Source: Enterococcus innesii (GTDB lineage: Bacteria > Bacillota > Bacilli > Lactobacillales > Enterococcaceae). Taken from it: a DNA stretch of 64,000 nucleotides. How positions within the stretch are numbered: the stretch's first letter is position 1; each line of letters starts with the position of its first letter. The notes beneath the pieces were generated by a model. The model worked only from the letters and a program-made list of their open reading frames with translations, was not told where the DNA came from and made no database searches. Both the position numbers and the translations under genes were made by a program. The stretch lies in assembly GCA_018982785.1 (NCBI GenBank), contig JAHHEN010000002.1:550362-614361 (forward strand), given 5' to 3'. Of this stretch, positions 1-8,787 are shown in pieces.

Positions 1-1
1 A

Positions 2-1268
2 GAAACATCAGTTTATTTAGATACCTCTTTCATTATGTATGCTCTTGGATTGTCAGGTTCAGATAGACAAGCTCCTTGCACTGAATTACTTAACCTATTG
101 CAAAAAAGTGGTGCCCTCATAAAGTGTTTCTCCGATAATGTTGACGAAATTCGAGGAATCCTTAGCTGGACAAAGCATAATTTATATCAAGTAAAAGATA
201 AGCATGATACCATTCAATATTTCTTGGAGCAAGATTTTACTGATAATGACATTGAAATGCTTATTTATTCTATTGAGGAAAAAATAAAAAATTTAGGTAT
301 TGCAATAGAAGATATTTGTTATGATGAGGACGAATATAAATACAATATTGATGAGCAAAAATTTGATGAACTTCTAGAAGAAAATTTAAAATATGGAAGA
401 TCAAAAGCGCGAGAAACCGATGTCAAAACAATATCAGCAATAGTTAGGATGAGAAAAGGTAAAAATTATCTACACATTGAAGAATGTAAAGCGTTGATGA
501 TAACTACTAATAAAGCTTTAGTTTCTACATCAGCAAAATTCTTTCTCACAGACAATGTACGTCAAATAAATCCTATTATGCATGAGAATTCTGTACTTAA
601 CTTAGTATGGATTAAAAATCCTAATTTATCATTAGACTTACCTAATAAAATTCTCATATCTAATTGTTTTTCTGCAATCTCTCCGTCGGATCGATTTTGG
701 AGTAAGTATCTAGATGAAATAGAAAGATTAAGCCAAGATGGTAGAATTATTACAGAAGAAGATGTTGTTACATTAAGATATACAAAATTAGCTAAAGAAA
801 TATTGATGGAGACGACATTAGGAAATGAAGAGAGAATAGATAGTAGTACAATAGAAAATATTTTGAATCAAATAGAAACTAAAAAGAATGAAGAAAAAAA
901 TCTATTGAAGACGAAAAAAATAAAACTATTGATGAATTACAAAGAGAACTGCATGAACGTAAAAGTAAAGAAAATCAGAAAATTATTTTAAGAAATACAA
1001 AGAGACAAAAAGTTATCCATATATTTTTTTAGTAACTAAGTATTCGATAGGAATTTTATTTGGCGGTTCTTCTTATTTTGTTTCTCAATTGAATGATGTG
1101 GATAATAAAATATCAATCGTTATATTACTTGTGTTCACAGGTTTAATTCCAGCATTAGACTTTCTTGATTTATTTAACTTAAAAAATATTTTATCCTCAC
1201 TTGAAAACAAGATACAAAAAAAGTTTGAACTAGAAATTCCTAATCCAGATATTTCATCTGAGGTTTAA
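2..1268 (+). CDS. PIN-like domain protein with C-terminal membrane segments (5' end outside window, two frame breaks)
   Basis: The reading frame is open from the first bases of the window, so the start codon lies upstream. The first visible residues, YLDTSFIMYALG, resemble the beta-1/Asp start of a PIN-type nuclease domain. Later acidic residues (ETDVKTISAI) and an MITTNKAL strand fit the same fold. The frame breaks at an A7 run (894-900) and a T7 run (1024-1030). Adding one base to each run joins a charged helix (DELQRELHERKSKENQK) to a tail with two hydrophobic segments ending at 1268, about 422 codons in total. PIN domain plus membrane tail suggests an accessory or defence-type ribonuclease, but no specific family is recognised. 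The gene is AT-rich compared with the core genes that follow. Confidence 0.5.
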
Positions 1269-1378
1269 TGAAAAATCGATTCTAGATTTTTATTTCCAAT
1301 TAAGTTGGTGTAAAAAAAGTATATCTTACCATAATTGTTCTAAGTTTATGTTCAAATCAGAAAAATAGAGTGCAAAAT

Positions 1379-1410
1379 AAAGGATTCTTATTAGAAAATA
1401 AAAATCCTTT
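1379..1410. terminator. possible hairpin terminator in the gene-free stretch
   Basis: AAAGGATT (1379-1386) pairs with AATCCTTT (1403-1410) around an AT-rich loop. A-rich and T-rich flanks on both sides would allow weak termination in either direction. It lies about 110 bp after the end of the PIN-like gene. Confidence 0.35.
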
Positions 1411-1507
1411 ACTTGGGTAATAATTTGTGGTGGCAATAGTATGCAAATTTAACAGTTCTTATAACATGCTATAAATTATGAGTTTGTTTAAGTAGGTTTT
1501 ATATGTT

Positions 1508-1663
1508 TCTATCAAAAGCACGCCACGCAATTTGAATACGTTTTTGAATACGACCAGAAAACCAATCAATAAGAATTATCACCAATAAAGTGATTAACTC
1601 TATCAAAAAATCATTGAATTATCAACTATCTTCAGCTACTATCAATGAACTTAACTTCACGGC
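1508..1663. repeat. direct repeat, copy 1 (about 155 bp, offset 370 bp)
   Basis: This segment recurs at 1878-2033 with no net length change and about 18 substitutions (near 88% identity). Short frames are shared by both copies on both strands. On the minus strand a hydrophobic peptide frame runs from 1618 to 1499 without an ATG. On the plus strand a frame runs from 1548 through NYQLSSATINELNF to a stop near 1674. Substitutions fall about evenly over the three codon positions (roughly 5/8/5), which argues against protein coding and for a noncoding or decaying element. The whole 1269-2155 stretch contains no gene I can support. Confidence 0.7.
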
Positions 1664-1877
1664 TAAAATAGAATAACTTGAATCCTCAAATAACTTCCCT
1701 ACCTGCTATTTTGGCTACGTTCCCGATGATAGTATCTGCTGATATATACCGTCAGTCTATAGTAATTTGTTAAATCAAATATCTCTGCAAAGCCAATTCC
1801 TCTCCTCTGATTCCCAAAAGAGTCATTGGAAGGATCAGTTGGTAACATATTTTATTTTGACAGATTCTTCAGTCTTT

Positions 1878-2033
1878 TCTATCAAAAGCACACCACGCAA
1901 CTTGAATACGTTTTTGAATACGATTAGAAAACCAGTCAAGATGAATTATCATCAATAAAGTGATTAGCTCTATTCAGAAATCATTTAATTATCAACTATC
2001 TTCAATTATCGTCAATGAACTTAACTTCATGGC
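1878..2033. repeat. direct repeat, copy 2
   Basis: Second copy of the repeat at 1508-1663. Its minus-strand frame (1952 to 1869) would start with ATG and encode a 27-aa peptide containing NRIQKRIQVAW, close to the copy 1 frame. The longer upstream frame is cut by a stop. The plus-strand frame is interrupted by TGA. A strong hairpin follows at 2058. Confidence 0.7.
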
Positions 2034-2057
2034 GGAAGAAGAAGAGTAATAAGCTGC

Positions 2058-2097
2058 AAGTGCTGGCCCTTTTCATAAGGGATCAGCACTTTTTTTG
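2058..2097 (+). terminator. intrinsic terminator downstream of repeat copy 2
   Basis: AAGTGCTG (2058-2065) pairs with CAGCACTT (2084-2091), followed by a run of seven T. No plus-strand gene precedes it, so either the repeat region is transcribed as an RNA or a gene has been lost. Confidence 0.7.
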
Positions 2098-2155
2098 ATT
2101 TTTAACGACTGTTTATTATAGAAGCAAGCCTGCTTTTTTGAAAGGAATGAGTAAA

Positions 2156-2575
2156 ATGAATCACGTAACGATTTTTGAGCTTGAAAAGATCGCAGAAGAG
2201 CAGCTAGTTTTTGCGGTGATCATCAGCAAGTATCAAGAAAAGCTCGTCTATGTCAAACACAAAGAACGAGACACATTAGAAATACCCGGAGGTAAGCGAG
2301 AACTAGGAGAAAGCATCACAGAGTGTGCCGCCCGTGAATTAAAAGAAGAAACAGGCGCTAAGCAATTTACTCTAGAGCCGTTATTTATCTATGGGGTAGA
2401 AAAAGACGGGGAGACCGATTACGGCTTGGTGTTTGAAGCCCAGATCACGGACTTGCAGGATGAATTGACCTCAGAGATCGAAGCAATCTATGTAATGGCA
2501 GAGCCGCCTACCAGCTGGACATATCCAACGATTCAGCCGTTGTTATTGGCAGAATATGTTAAACGAGCAAAATAA
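2156..2575 (+). CDS. Nudix hydrolase
   Basis: A 139-aa protein with a clear Nudix box at about residues 45-68: GGKRELGE, then REL-KEETG, the metal-binding REXXEE core. Such small enzymes hydrolyse nucleoside diphosphates linked to another moiety, often 8-oxo-dGTP; the substrate here cannot be read. The start at 2156 is chosen because AAAGGA at 2141-2146 is 9 nt upstream. ATGs at 2138 and 2147 lie before or directly on that ribosome site. It stands alone after the accessory stretch and probably starts the conserved chromosome. Confidence 0.85.
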   Translation: MNHVTIFELEKIAEEQLVFAVIISKYQEKLVYVKHKERDTLEIPGGKRELGESITECAARELKEETGAKQFTLEPLFIYGVEKDGETDYGLVFEAQITDLQDELTSEIEAIYVMAEPPTSWTYPTIQPLLLAEYVKRAK

Positions 2576-2659
2576 TAATTCAGCCAGCTCAATGGAGGGC
2601 TGTCTTGAGTGGGAAAGTAAAAGAAGCTTATTTGAAAGAGTGAGCGAATGAGTTGCGTG

Positions 2660-2681
2660 ATCCTACAATCAGGCGTAGGAT
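2660..2681. promoter_or_regulatory. palindrome upstream of lactate oxidase gene
   Basis: ATCCTAC (2660-2666) and GTAGGAT (2675-2681) form a perfect 7-bp inverted repeat with an 8-bp centre and no following T run. It is therefore more likely an operator than a terminator. The regulator is unknown. Confidence 0.4.
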
Positions 2682-2686
2682 GAAAA

Positions 2687-2700
2687 TGTAAACGTTATCT
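2687..2700 (+). promoter_or_regulatory. CcpA cre-like site
   Basis: TGTAAACGTTATCT matches the cre consensus TGWAANCGNTNWCA at all but the last base. It lies 22 bp before the lactate oxidase start, where CcpA would repress by roadblock. Carbon control of lactate oxidase is plausible physiologically. Assigned by eye only. Confidence 0.5.
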
Positions 2701-2721
2701 TATTGGAGAGTAGGGAAAGGC

Positions 2722-3825
2722 ATGGAAAAAATTTATCAAGCAAGTACAGCAGAAGGAGCAATTGATTTTATCAATATGCGCGATTTGGAGATCGCGGCAG
2801 AGGAAGTGATTCCTAAAGGTGGGTATGGCTATATCAGCAGTGGTGCGGGGGATATTTTTACCTATCAAGAAAATGAACGCGCCTTCAATCACAAATTGAT
2901 CATTCCTCATGTCTTAAAGGACATTGAATTACCGGACACAACGTTGTCCTTTGGCGGTGATACGTTGTCAGCGCCAATCATTATGGCGCCTGTGGCTGCC
3001 CACGGCTTAGCAAATGTTGCGGCAGAACAAGCGTCAGCCAAAGGTGTTTCACGTTTTGGCACGATCTATACGGCGAGTTCGTATGCCTCTTGTACGTTGG
3101 AAGAAATCCGAGCAGCTGGTGGCCAAGAAGCGCCGCAGTGGTTCCAATTTTATATGAGTAAAGACGATGGCATCAATAAAGACATCTTGGCGATGGCAAA
3201 ACGCAATGGCGCCAAAGCGATCGTTTTGACCGCAGATGCAACTGTTGGGGGCAATCGAGAAACGGATCGCCGCAATGGCTTCACCTTTCCGTTGGCAATG
3301 CCGATCGTTCAGGCCTATCAATCAGGGATCGGACAAACGATGGATGCCGTTTACGGTTCCTCAAAACAAAAATTAAGTCCCCAGGATGTCGCTTTTATCG
3401 CCAAAGAATCTGACTTGCCAGTTTATGTCAAAGGGGTGCAATCAGAAGAAGATGTGGAACGAGCTTTAGGGGCAGGTGCACAAGGGATTTGGGTCTCAAA
3501 TCACGGGGGACGCCAATTGGATGGTGGCCCAGCTTCCTTTGATTCCTTACAGATCGTGGCTGAAGCAGTGGCAGGTCGGGCGCCGATCGTCTTTGATAGC
3601 GGGGTACGGCGTGGACAGCATGTCTTTAAAGCGATTGCTTGCGGAGCAGATCTAGTGGCGATCGGCCGCCCAGTGATCTATGGGTTGGCTCTAGGTGGTG
3701 CTACCGGTGTTCAACAAGTCTTTGATTTCTTCAAAAAAGAATTGGAGATGGTCATGCAGCTTGCGGGGACGCAAACGGTGGCAGATATCAAAAAAGCCGT
3801 TTTACGGGACAATCGTTATTTATAA
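2722..3825 (+). CDS. lctO: L-lactate oxidase (FMN-dependent alpha-hydroxy-acid oxidase)
   Basis: A 367-aa TIM-barrel FMN enzyme that oxidises L-lactate to pyruvate with O2, giving H2O2. The signature SNHGGRQLDGGP carries the catalytic base His261 and substrate Arg264. APVAAHG near residue 90, QFYMSKD near 143 and the FMN-phosphate loop FDSGVRRG (291-298) are in the family order. The overall sequence reads like the Aerococcus/streptococcal lactate oxidase rather than a membrane lactate dehydrogenase. The start at 2722 follows GGAGAG and AGGGAAAG. A cre-like site and a palindrome precede it, and a strong terminator follows, so it is monocistronic. Confidence 0.88.
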   Translation: MEKIYQASTAEGAIDFINMRDLEIAAEEVIPKGGYGYISSGAGDIFTYQENERAFNHKLIIPHVLKDIELPDTTLSFGGDTLSAPIIMAPVAAHGLANVAAEQASAKGVSRFGTIYTASSYASCTLEEIRAAGGQEAPQWFQFYMSKDDGINKDILAMAKRNGAKAIVLTADATVGGNRETDRRNGFTFPLAMPIVQAYQSGIGQTMDAVYGSSKQKLSPQDVAFIAKESDLPVYVKGVQSEEDVERALGAGAQGIWVSNHGGRQLDGGPASFDSLQIVAEAVAGRAPIVFDSGVRRGQHVFKAIACGADLVAIGRPVIYGLALGGATGVQQVFDFFKKELEMVMQLAGTQTVADIKKAVLRDNRYL

Positions 3826-3835
3826 GCAATCCCTC

Positions 3836-3870
3836 AAAAAGCACTCGAGTCGTTGACTCAGGTGCTTTTT
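3836..3870. terminator. intrinsic terminator after lactate oxidase
   Basis: AAAAAGCAC pairs with GTGCTTTTT across an inner GAGTC/GACTC stem; symmetrical A and T tracts make it potentially bidirectional. Confidence 0.8.
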
Positions 3871-4000
3871 CAATGATCCTTTCTGATCCTGAAGAGCAGA
3901 GGAAACAGTTCTTTTCGCCGTAAAAAGTGTATATGATTTTGAAACAATTGCAAAATCCGCTACACTTAAAAGAGACCAATAAACTAAAGGAGAGAGATTG

Positions 4001-4627
4001 ATGATTCCAAAAATTATTCATTATTGCTGGTTTGGCGGCAATCCATTAGGTGAACAAGAAAAGAAATACATGGATACCTGGAAAAAATATTGTCCGGATT
4101 ATGAGATCAAACGTTGGGATGAATCAACGATCGACCTTTCAAAATTCGGTCCTTATCTAAAAGAGGCCTATGACCAAGAAGAATGGGCATTTGTGTCAGA
4201 TGTGGTTCGTTTGTATGCGTTAGTGACAGAAGGCGGTATTTATATGGATACCGATATCGAGGTGGTCAAACCTTTAGATGAGCTCTTGACACTGGAGGCA
4301 TTTATGGGCTTTGAGATCGAAACCAAGATTTCTACTGGGATCATTGGAGCGGTGCCGCACCATCCCTTTATGGAAGAATGGTACCACGATTACGATGACC
4401 GAAAATTTGTCCGGGCAGAAAAAACGGAAGATGTCGTCACCAATGTGATCCGAGTGACGGAACTGCTGCAAAACCACGGATTAGAATTGAATAATCAACG
4501 ACAAACCGTTAAAGGCGTAGAAATCTTCCCGCAAATGACGTTTTCACCAAAAAGCTATATCACGGGTGAGGTTGAAGAAGATCCGAGTACGATGGTGATC
4601 CATCAGTTTTCTGGGTCTTGGTTATAA
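4001..4627 (+). CDS. GT32-like (OCH1/TcdA-type) glycosyltransferase
   Basis: A 208-aa protein starting MIPKIIHYCWFGG, the typical opening of the bacterial 'glycosyltransferase sugar-binding region with DXD' family. The DXD motif is D83-T-D85 in EGGIYMDTDIE, which binds the Mn/nucleotide-sugar. No signal peptide or membrane segment is present, so it acts in the cytoplasm, probably on a polysaccharide or glycolipid precursor. ATG 4001 follows AAAGGAGAGA; the TTG just before it is not needed. It is a single gene between two terminators, and no polysaccharide cluster surrounds it. Confidence 0.8.
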   Translation: MIPKIIHYCWFGGNPLGEQEKKYMDTWKKYCPDYEIKRWDESTIDLSKFGPYLKEAYDQEEWAFVSDVVRLYALVTEGGIYMDTDIEVVKPLDELLTLEAFMGFEIETKISTGIIGAVPHHPFMEEWYHDYDDRKFVRAEKTEDVVTNVIRVTELLQNHGLELNNQRQTVKGVEIFPQMTFSPKSYITGEVEEDPSTMVIHQFSGSWL

Positions 4628-4642
4628 AAGAGTAAGTCTATG

Positions 4643-4678
4643 AAAGGACGGACAGTGGGAAAGCTGTCCGTCCTTTTT
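4643..4678 (+). terminator. intrinsic terminator
   Basis: AAAGGACGGACAG pairs with CTGTCCGTCCTTT, followed by more T. It ends the glycosyltransferase transcript. Confidence 0.85.
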
Positions 4679-4739
4679 GCTTTTGCAAGGGATAATGGAG
4701 ATGTGATAGAATAGCTTGATAAAAAAAGGAGGCGTTTTG

Positions 4740-5248
4740 ATGGCTATCAAACGATGTACTTTGGCAGATTTAGAAGAATTGGGAGAAATCAGCGTATCCA
4801 CCTATTACGATACATTTGCTCCTTTCAATACGGAGGAAAATACCCGCATCTATCTAGAAGAAGCCTACAATCTGCCGAAACTGACCCGAGAGTTAGAAAA
4901 TCCGCAATCGGCGTTTTATTTTTTACAAGAAAATGATCAAACCGTAGGATATATCAAACTTAACTGGGGGAGGCGCAAACGGAAGCAATCGCCCCAGAGG
5001 GGTTGGAAATTGAACGAATCTATATCAAAAAAGAACATAAGCGGATGGGCTATGGCAAAACACTGCTGCTGTTTGCCCAAGAGACCGCCAAAGAGCTGCA
5101 GAAAAAGTCGATCTGGTTAGGCGTTTGGGAATTCAACGACAATGCGTTGGCTTTTTATCATACGATGGGCTTTGAAAGAGTTGGCAGTCATTCCTTTTTT
5201 ATGGGGGATGATGAGCAGACGGATTTCTTGATGCTAAAAGAACTTTGA
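4740..5248 (+). CDS. GNAT family N-acetyltransferase (frame broken once)
   Basis: A GCN5-related acetyltransferase of 169 aa after correction. The N-terminal half reads in one frame up to IKLNWG. The acetyl-CoA motif half (IERIYIKKEH, KRMGYGKTLL, then NALAFYHTMGFERVG) reads in another. One G missing from the G5 run at 4966-4970 restores a continuous GNAT fold. The start at 4740 follows AAAGGAGG. The substrate is unknown; family members acetylate small amines or protein N-termini. The break is probably a sequencing indel, since both halves are well preserved. Confidence 0.75.
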
Positions 5249-5369
5249 GTGCCGCCTTGTATGAGGAATTAGAAATTACTTTCCATTTTTTTGGCAATCA
5301 AGTATAGTTAAAGGGATTGATGAAAAAAGAACGATTGGTGAAAACCATCGCTAAGGAGAGCAATTGTAA

Positions 5370-6212
5370 ATGGAAAAACAGAGAAACGAAAGTATTTTGT
5401 CACGTTTTTTTAAAGGCGTGGTGATTGCCTTGGGCTTTATCTTGCCTGGTGTTTCAGGAGGCGTATTGGCAGCCATCTTAGGCATTTATGAGCGGATGCT
5501 GCGCTTTATGGCACATCTGACGAAGAATTTTAAAGAGAATTTCCTCTTTTTCCTACCAGTAGGGATTGGGGGAATCGTAGGGATCGGTCTTTTATCGAAG
5601 CCATTAGAGTGGCTGCTGCAAAATTATCAAATCATCGTTTTATGGGGCTTTGCGGGGGCAATTATTGGGACATTACCGGCACTTGCCAAAGAATCGACTT
5701 TAAAAAGCAAACGAACAACCGGTGATTTGATTTGGTTCTTCGGCAGTATGGTCATCGGCTTCTTGTTCCTCTATTTTATGGGCGATATCTTAGGAACGAT
5801 TCCTGCCAATTTCATAGGTTTTGTGATCGCCGGCGGTCTGATCGCGTTAGGTGTTTTGGTTCCCGGCTTGAGTCCTTCAAACCTTTTGCTCGTTCTGGGC
5901 CTTTATGATCCGATGTTGAAAGGCTTTAAGAGCTTTGACATCATGGGTGTCTTTCTACCGATCGCCATTGGCGGCTTGGCAGTGATGCTGTTGTTTTCGA
6001 AATTGATGGAGTGGCTATTGACCCATTATCATTCAAAAGTCTATCACTTCATTTTAGGGATCGTTATTGCCTCAACGGGTTTGATCGTGATTCCTCCGGT
6101 GGCAAACTATAGCGGCTTTACTTGGATAACGGCCGTCATCGGAATTATCTTGTTTGTCTTGGGGGCTGGGTTAGGTCTTTGGATGAGCAAGCTGGAAGAA
6201 AAATACAAGTAA
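5370..6212 (+). CDS. DUF368 family membrane protein (PopT-type polyprenyl-phosphate transporter)
   Basis: A 280-aa polytopic membrane protein with about eight to ten hydrophobic segments. It contains two related internal halves, GFILPGVSGGVLA near residue 22 and GVLVPGLSPSNLL near residue 161, the duplicated PG-S motif of DUF368. Members of this family (PopT) are known undecaprenyl-phosphate flippases that recycle the lipid carrier for wall synthesis. It is monocistronic, with a TATAGT -10-like box near 5303 and a terminator directly after the stop. Confidence 0.82.
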   Translation: MEKQRNESILSRFFKGVVIALGFILPGVSGGVLAAILGIYERMLRFMAHLTKNFKENFLFFLPVGIGGIVGIGLLSKPLEWLLQNYQIIVLWGFAGAIIGTLPALAKESTLKSKRTTGDLIWFFGSMVIGFLFLYFMGDILGTIPANFIGFVIAGGLIALGVLVPGLSPSNLLLVLGLYDPMLKGFKSFDIMGVFLPIAIGGLAVMLLFSKLMEWLLTHYHSKVYHFILGIVIASTGLIVIPPVANYSGFTWITAVIGIILFVLGAGLGLWMSKLEEKYK

Positions 6213-6216
6213 ATCA

Positions 6217-6249
6217 AAACGGCACATCGTTTGGCGATGTGCCGTTTTT
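6217..6249 (+). terminator. intrinsic terminator after DUF368 gene
   Basis: AAAACGGCACATCG pairs with CGATGTGCCGTTTTT around a short TTTGG loop. Confidence 0.88.
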
Positions 6250-6471
6250 GTTAGGTAATGATGAGGGCAGCTAAGAAGAAGCGCTGGTCGACAGCTGGTA
6301 GTAAAAAGATGGGAACATTTGAGAACGATATGATACAGGTTGGAAAACTGTTCTATTTTTGTTGAAAGATTTCCTAGTGTTTGGTATATTGTAGTCTATA
6401 TAAAGAAGAATTTTTCATGTGTTACAGTTTAGATAATTGTTTGAGGTTTTTGAGGAAAAGGAGGGACAAGC

Positions 6472-7923
6472 ATGCAAGATGCGACCTATTGGGCGGAACA
6501 ATTGCGGCAAGGACAAATTAGCTTTGCCGAGCGGGTGGCGATGATCGAAGAAAAAGTCAATCAACAAGATCCGCTTTTGAATGCGCTTGTAACATTTGAT
6601 CCGCAAGCAGCGATTCAGCATTACGAGCAGCATCTTCAAAAAACGGTTTTTGGTGGACAACCCATGCCATTAAAAATACTCGGCCAAAACAAAGCAGGGT
6701 GGCCAGCAACATCAGGAGCCAAACTGTTTGCAAAAGCACGGGCCAGTCGCACGGCTCATTTTGTCTCTCGTTTAGAAGAGACGGGCTTTGTGCCGTTAGG
6801 GCAAACCAATGCACCAGAATTTGGATTCAAAAATATCACTGATCCAACATTGTATGGGCCTACACGTAATCCGTGGAATCCTGCCTATTCAGCTGGTGGT
6901 TCCAGTGGTGGTGCGGCAGCGGCAGTGGCTTCGGGGATGTTTCCGATTGCGGGTGCCAGTGATGGCGGCGGATCGATCCGCATTCCAGCATCCTTTAGCG
7001 GATTGATTGGTTTGAAGCCAACCCGTGGCACGATGCCAGTGGGTCCTAGTGAGTGGCGCAGCTGGCAAGGCGCTTCCATCAACTTTGCGTTGACGCTTTC
7101 TATGCGTGATACGGAACAGTTGTTTTATGCGTTGCGAACGTCACAGCCGACTGCCCCTTATCAGGCACCGCAAGTAGAATGGCATCATCAGCAAGCGAGT
7201 CAAAAACCGCGGTTGAAGGTTGCTTTTACTACCGCATCGCCGACCGGTGGCCAAGTGTCTGAAACTGCCATCCAAGCAGTCCGAAGTGCAGCCGCATTTT
7301 TAGAAAAGCAGGGGCACGAAGTCGTTGAAGTGGGCTATCCAGTGGATGGTCAGCAAATGATGACCACCTATTACGCCATGAATGGCGGCGAAACAGCTGC
7401 GATGTTTGCTGAGATCGATGCTGCTCGTCAAGAACCGGTCAGACGGGAAGAAATGGAATTGATGACCTGGGCACTTTACCAATATGGAAAAAAACTGCCT
7501 GCCGCCGATTACGTCCTTGCCTTGCAGTGGTGGGATCAGCTGGCAGAAAAAATGGAAGAAGTCTTTTCGACCTATGATCTCTTTTTAACACCGACGACGG
7601 CTTTTCCAGCCCCTTTGATTGAGGAAGACTTACAAAGCGATAGCATTCGCCAAAGACTGCATGAGATCGAAACGCTTGGAAAAAATGCTGCGGGTGAGTT
7701 GATCGAAGAAATGTTTGCCAAGAGCTATGCTCTGACACCGTACACTCAATTAGCCAACTTAACGGGGCAGCCAGCCATCAGCTTGCCAACTGCTCTTAGT
7801 GAGGAAGGGTTGCCGCTAGGGATCCAATTTATGGCTTCTAAAGGCAGAGAAGATCTGCTTTTCCAAGTCGGCTATTTATTTGAAACACAGCAACGATTTC
7901 TGTTGCCAAAACAAGGAAACTAA
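6472..7923 (+). CDS. amidase signature family protein
   Basis: A 483-aa amidase with the Ser-cis-Ser-Lys triad visible: Lys74 in GQNKAGWPATSG, Ser144 in AGGSSGGAAAAV and nucleophile Ser168 in GASDGGGSIRIP. It is too divergent to call GatA, and no gatC or gatB is adjacent. The same operon (AGGAGG before 7936, 12-bp gap) continues into an amino-acid-type ABC transporter. An amide or amino-acid-amide substrate imported by that transporter is therefore a reasonable guess. Confidence 0.82.
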   Translation: MQDATYWAEQLRQGQISFAERVAMIEEKVNQQDPLLNALVTFDPQAAIQHYEQHLQKTVFGGQPMPLKILGQNKAGWPATSGAKLFAKARASRTAHFVSRLEETGFVPLGQTNAPEFGFKNITDPTLYGPTRNPWNPAYSAGGSSGGAAAAVASGMFPIAGASDGGGSIRIPASFSGLIGLKPTRGTMPVGPSEWRSWQGASINFALTLSMRDTEQLFYALRTSQPTAPYQAPQVEWHHQQASQKPRLKVAFTTASPTGGQVSETAIQAVRSAAAFLEKQGHEVVEVGYPVDGQQMMTTYYAMNGGETAAMFAEIDAARQEPVRREEMELMTWALYQYGKKLPAADYVLALQWWDQLAEKMEEVFSTYDLFLTPTTAFPAPLIEEDLQSDSIRQRLHEIETLGKNAAGELIEEMFAKSYALTPYTQLANLTGQPAISLPTALSEEGLPLGIQFMASKGREDLLFQVGYLFETQQRFLLPKQGN

Positions 7924-7935
7924 GAGGAGGATATT

Positions 7936-8787
7936 ATGAAACAAGTTAAAAAAGGGAAAATCGTTGCCATGGTTGGCTTTTTAGGTTTATTTGCGGGGGT
8001 CCTGTTAAGTGCCTGCAGCAAGCCAACGGAAGAAGACACCAGTTTAAGCAAGGTGGAAGAAGCCAAAACATTGGTTGTTGCTACTTCGGGAACCTTGTAT
8101 CCATCGTCTTACTATAACGATGAAAATGAATTAGTGGGCTATGATGTCGATGTGGCAAAAGAAGTCGCCAAACGATTAGGCGTAGAGATCACATTTAAAG
8201 AGTACAATGTCGATGGACAAGTTTCTTCTTTAACACGTGGAGAAGCCGATTTTGCTGCCAACGATTTTGGTTTGACGGATGAACGGGCGGAAAAATTCAG
8301 TCTCTCAACGCCTATTAAATACTCGTTCGATAGTATGATCGTGCGTAAAAGTGATGACTCTGGGATTGCTTCTTTAGAAGATTTGGATGGCAAAAAAGCC
8401 GCTGGTGAACCGAATACCAGCTACATGCGCTTAGCCGAATCCTATGGGGCAGAATTAGTGACTTACGACAACGCAACGAATGATCAGTATTTGACAGATG
8501 TTGCGAATGGTCGAACGGATGTGATCTTGAATGATTACTATTTACAAAAAATGGCAGTCGCTGCTTTGCCAGATATCCCTGTGAAAATTTTAGAAGATGT
8601 TTACTTTAATCCGAATGAAACGGGCTTCTTATTTGTGAAAGATCATAAAGCATTGCAGGAAAAAGTGGATGCTGTTTTAGCAGAAATGAAAGAAGACGGC
8701 CGTTTAAAAGAACTTGCGGAAACGTATTTTCAAACCGATATTTCAGTAAAATCTGATCAAGCGATCCAAACGGTTGAAACAGACTAA
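7936..8787 (+). CDS. amino-acid ABC transporter substrate-binding lipoprotein
   Basis: A 283-aa family 3 solute-binding protein. A lipoprotein signal ends in LSAC with lipidated Cys27. The mature part starts at TLVVATSGTLYPSSYYND and includes VGYDVDVAKEVAKRLG, the standard amino-acid-binding opening. It captures a polar amino acid or similar ligand outside the membrane and delivers it to the permease encoded next, whose start overlaps this stop. Confidence 0.87.
   Translation: MKQVKKGKIVAMVGFLGLFAGVLLSACSKPTEEDTSLSKVEEAKTLVVATSGTLYPSSYYNDENELVGYDVDVAKEVAKRLGVEITFKEYNVDGQVSSLTRGEADFAANDFGLTDERAEKFSLSTPIKYSFDSMIVRKSDDSGIASLEDLDGKKAAGEPNTSYMRLAESYGAELVTYDNATNDQYLTDVANGRTDVILNDYYLQKMAVAALPDIPVKILEDVYFNPNETGFLFVKDHKALQEKVDAVLAEMKEDGRLKELAETYFQTDISVKSDQAIQTVETD

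Noticed and set aside
1767..1958. 63-aa plus-strand ORF in the gene-free stretch
   Set aside because: No ribosome site, no recognisable features, and it crosses from unique sequence into a repeat copy.
2580..2721. T-box or riboswitch in the leader of the lactate oxidase gene
   Set aside because: There is only one short palindrome and no T-box sequence, terminator or aptamer-like pairing.
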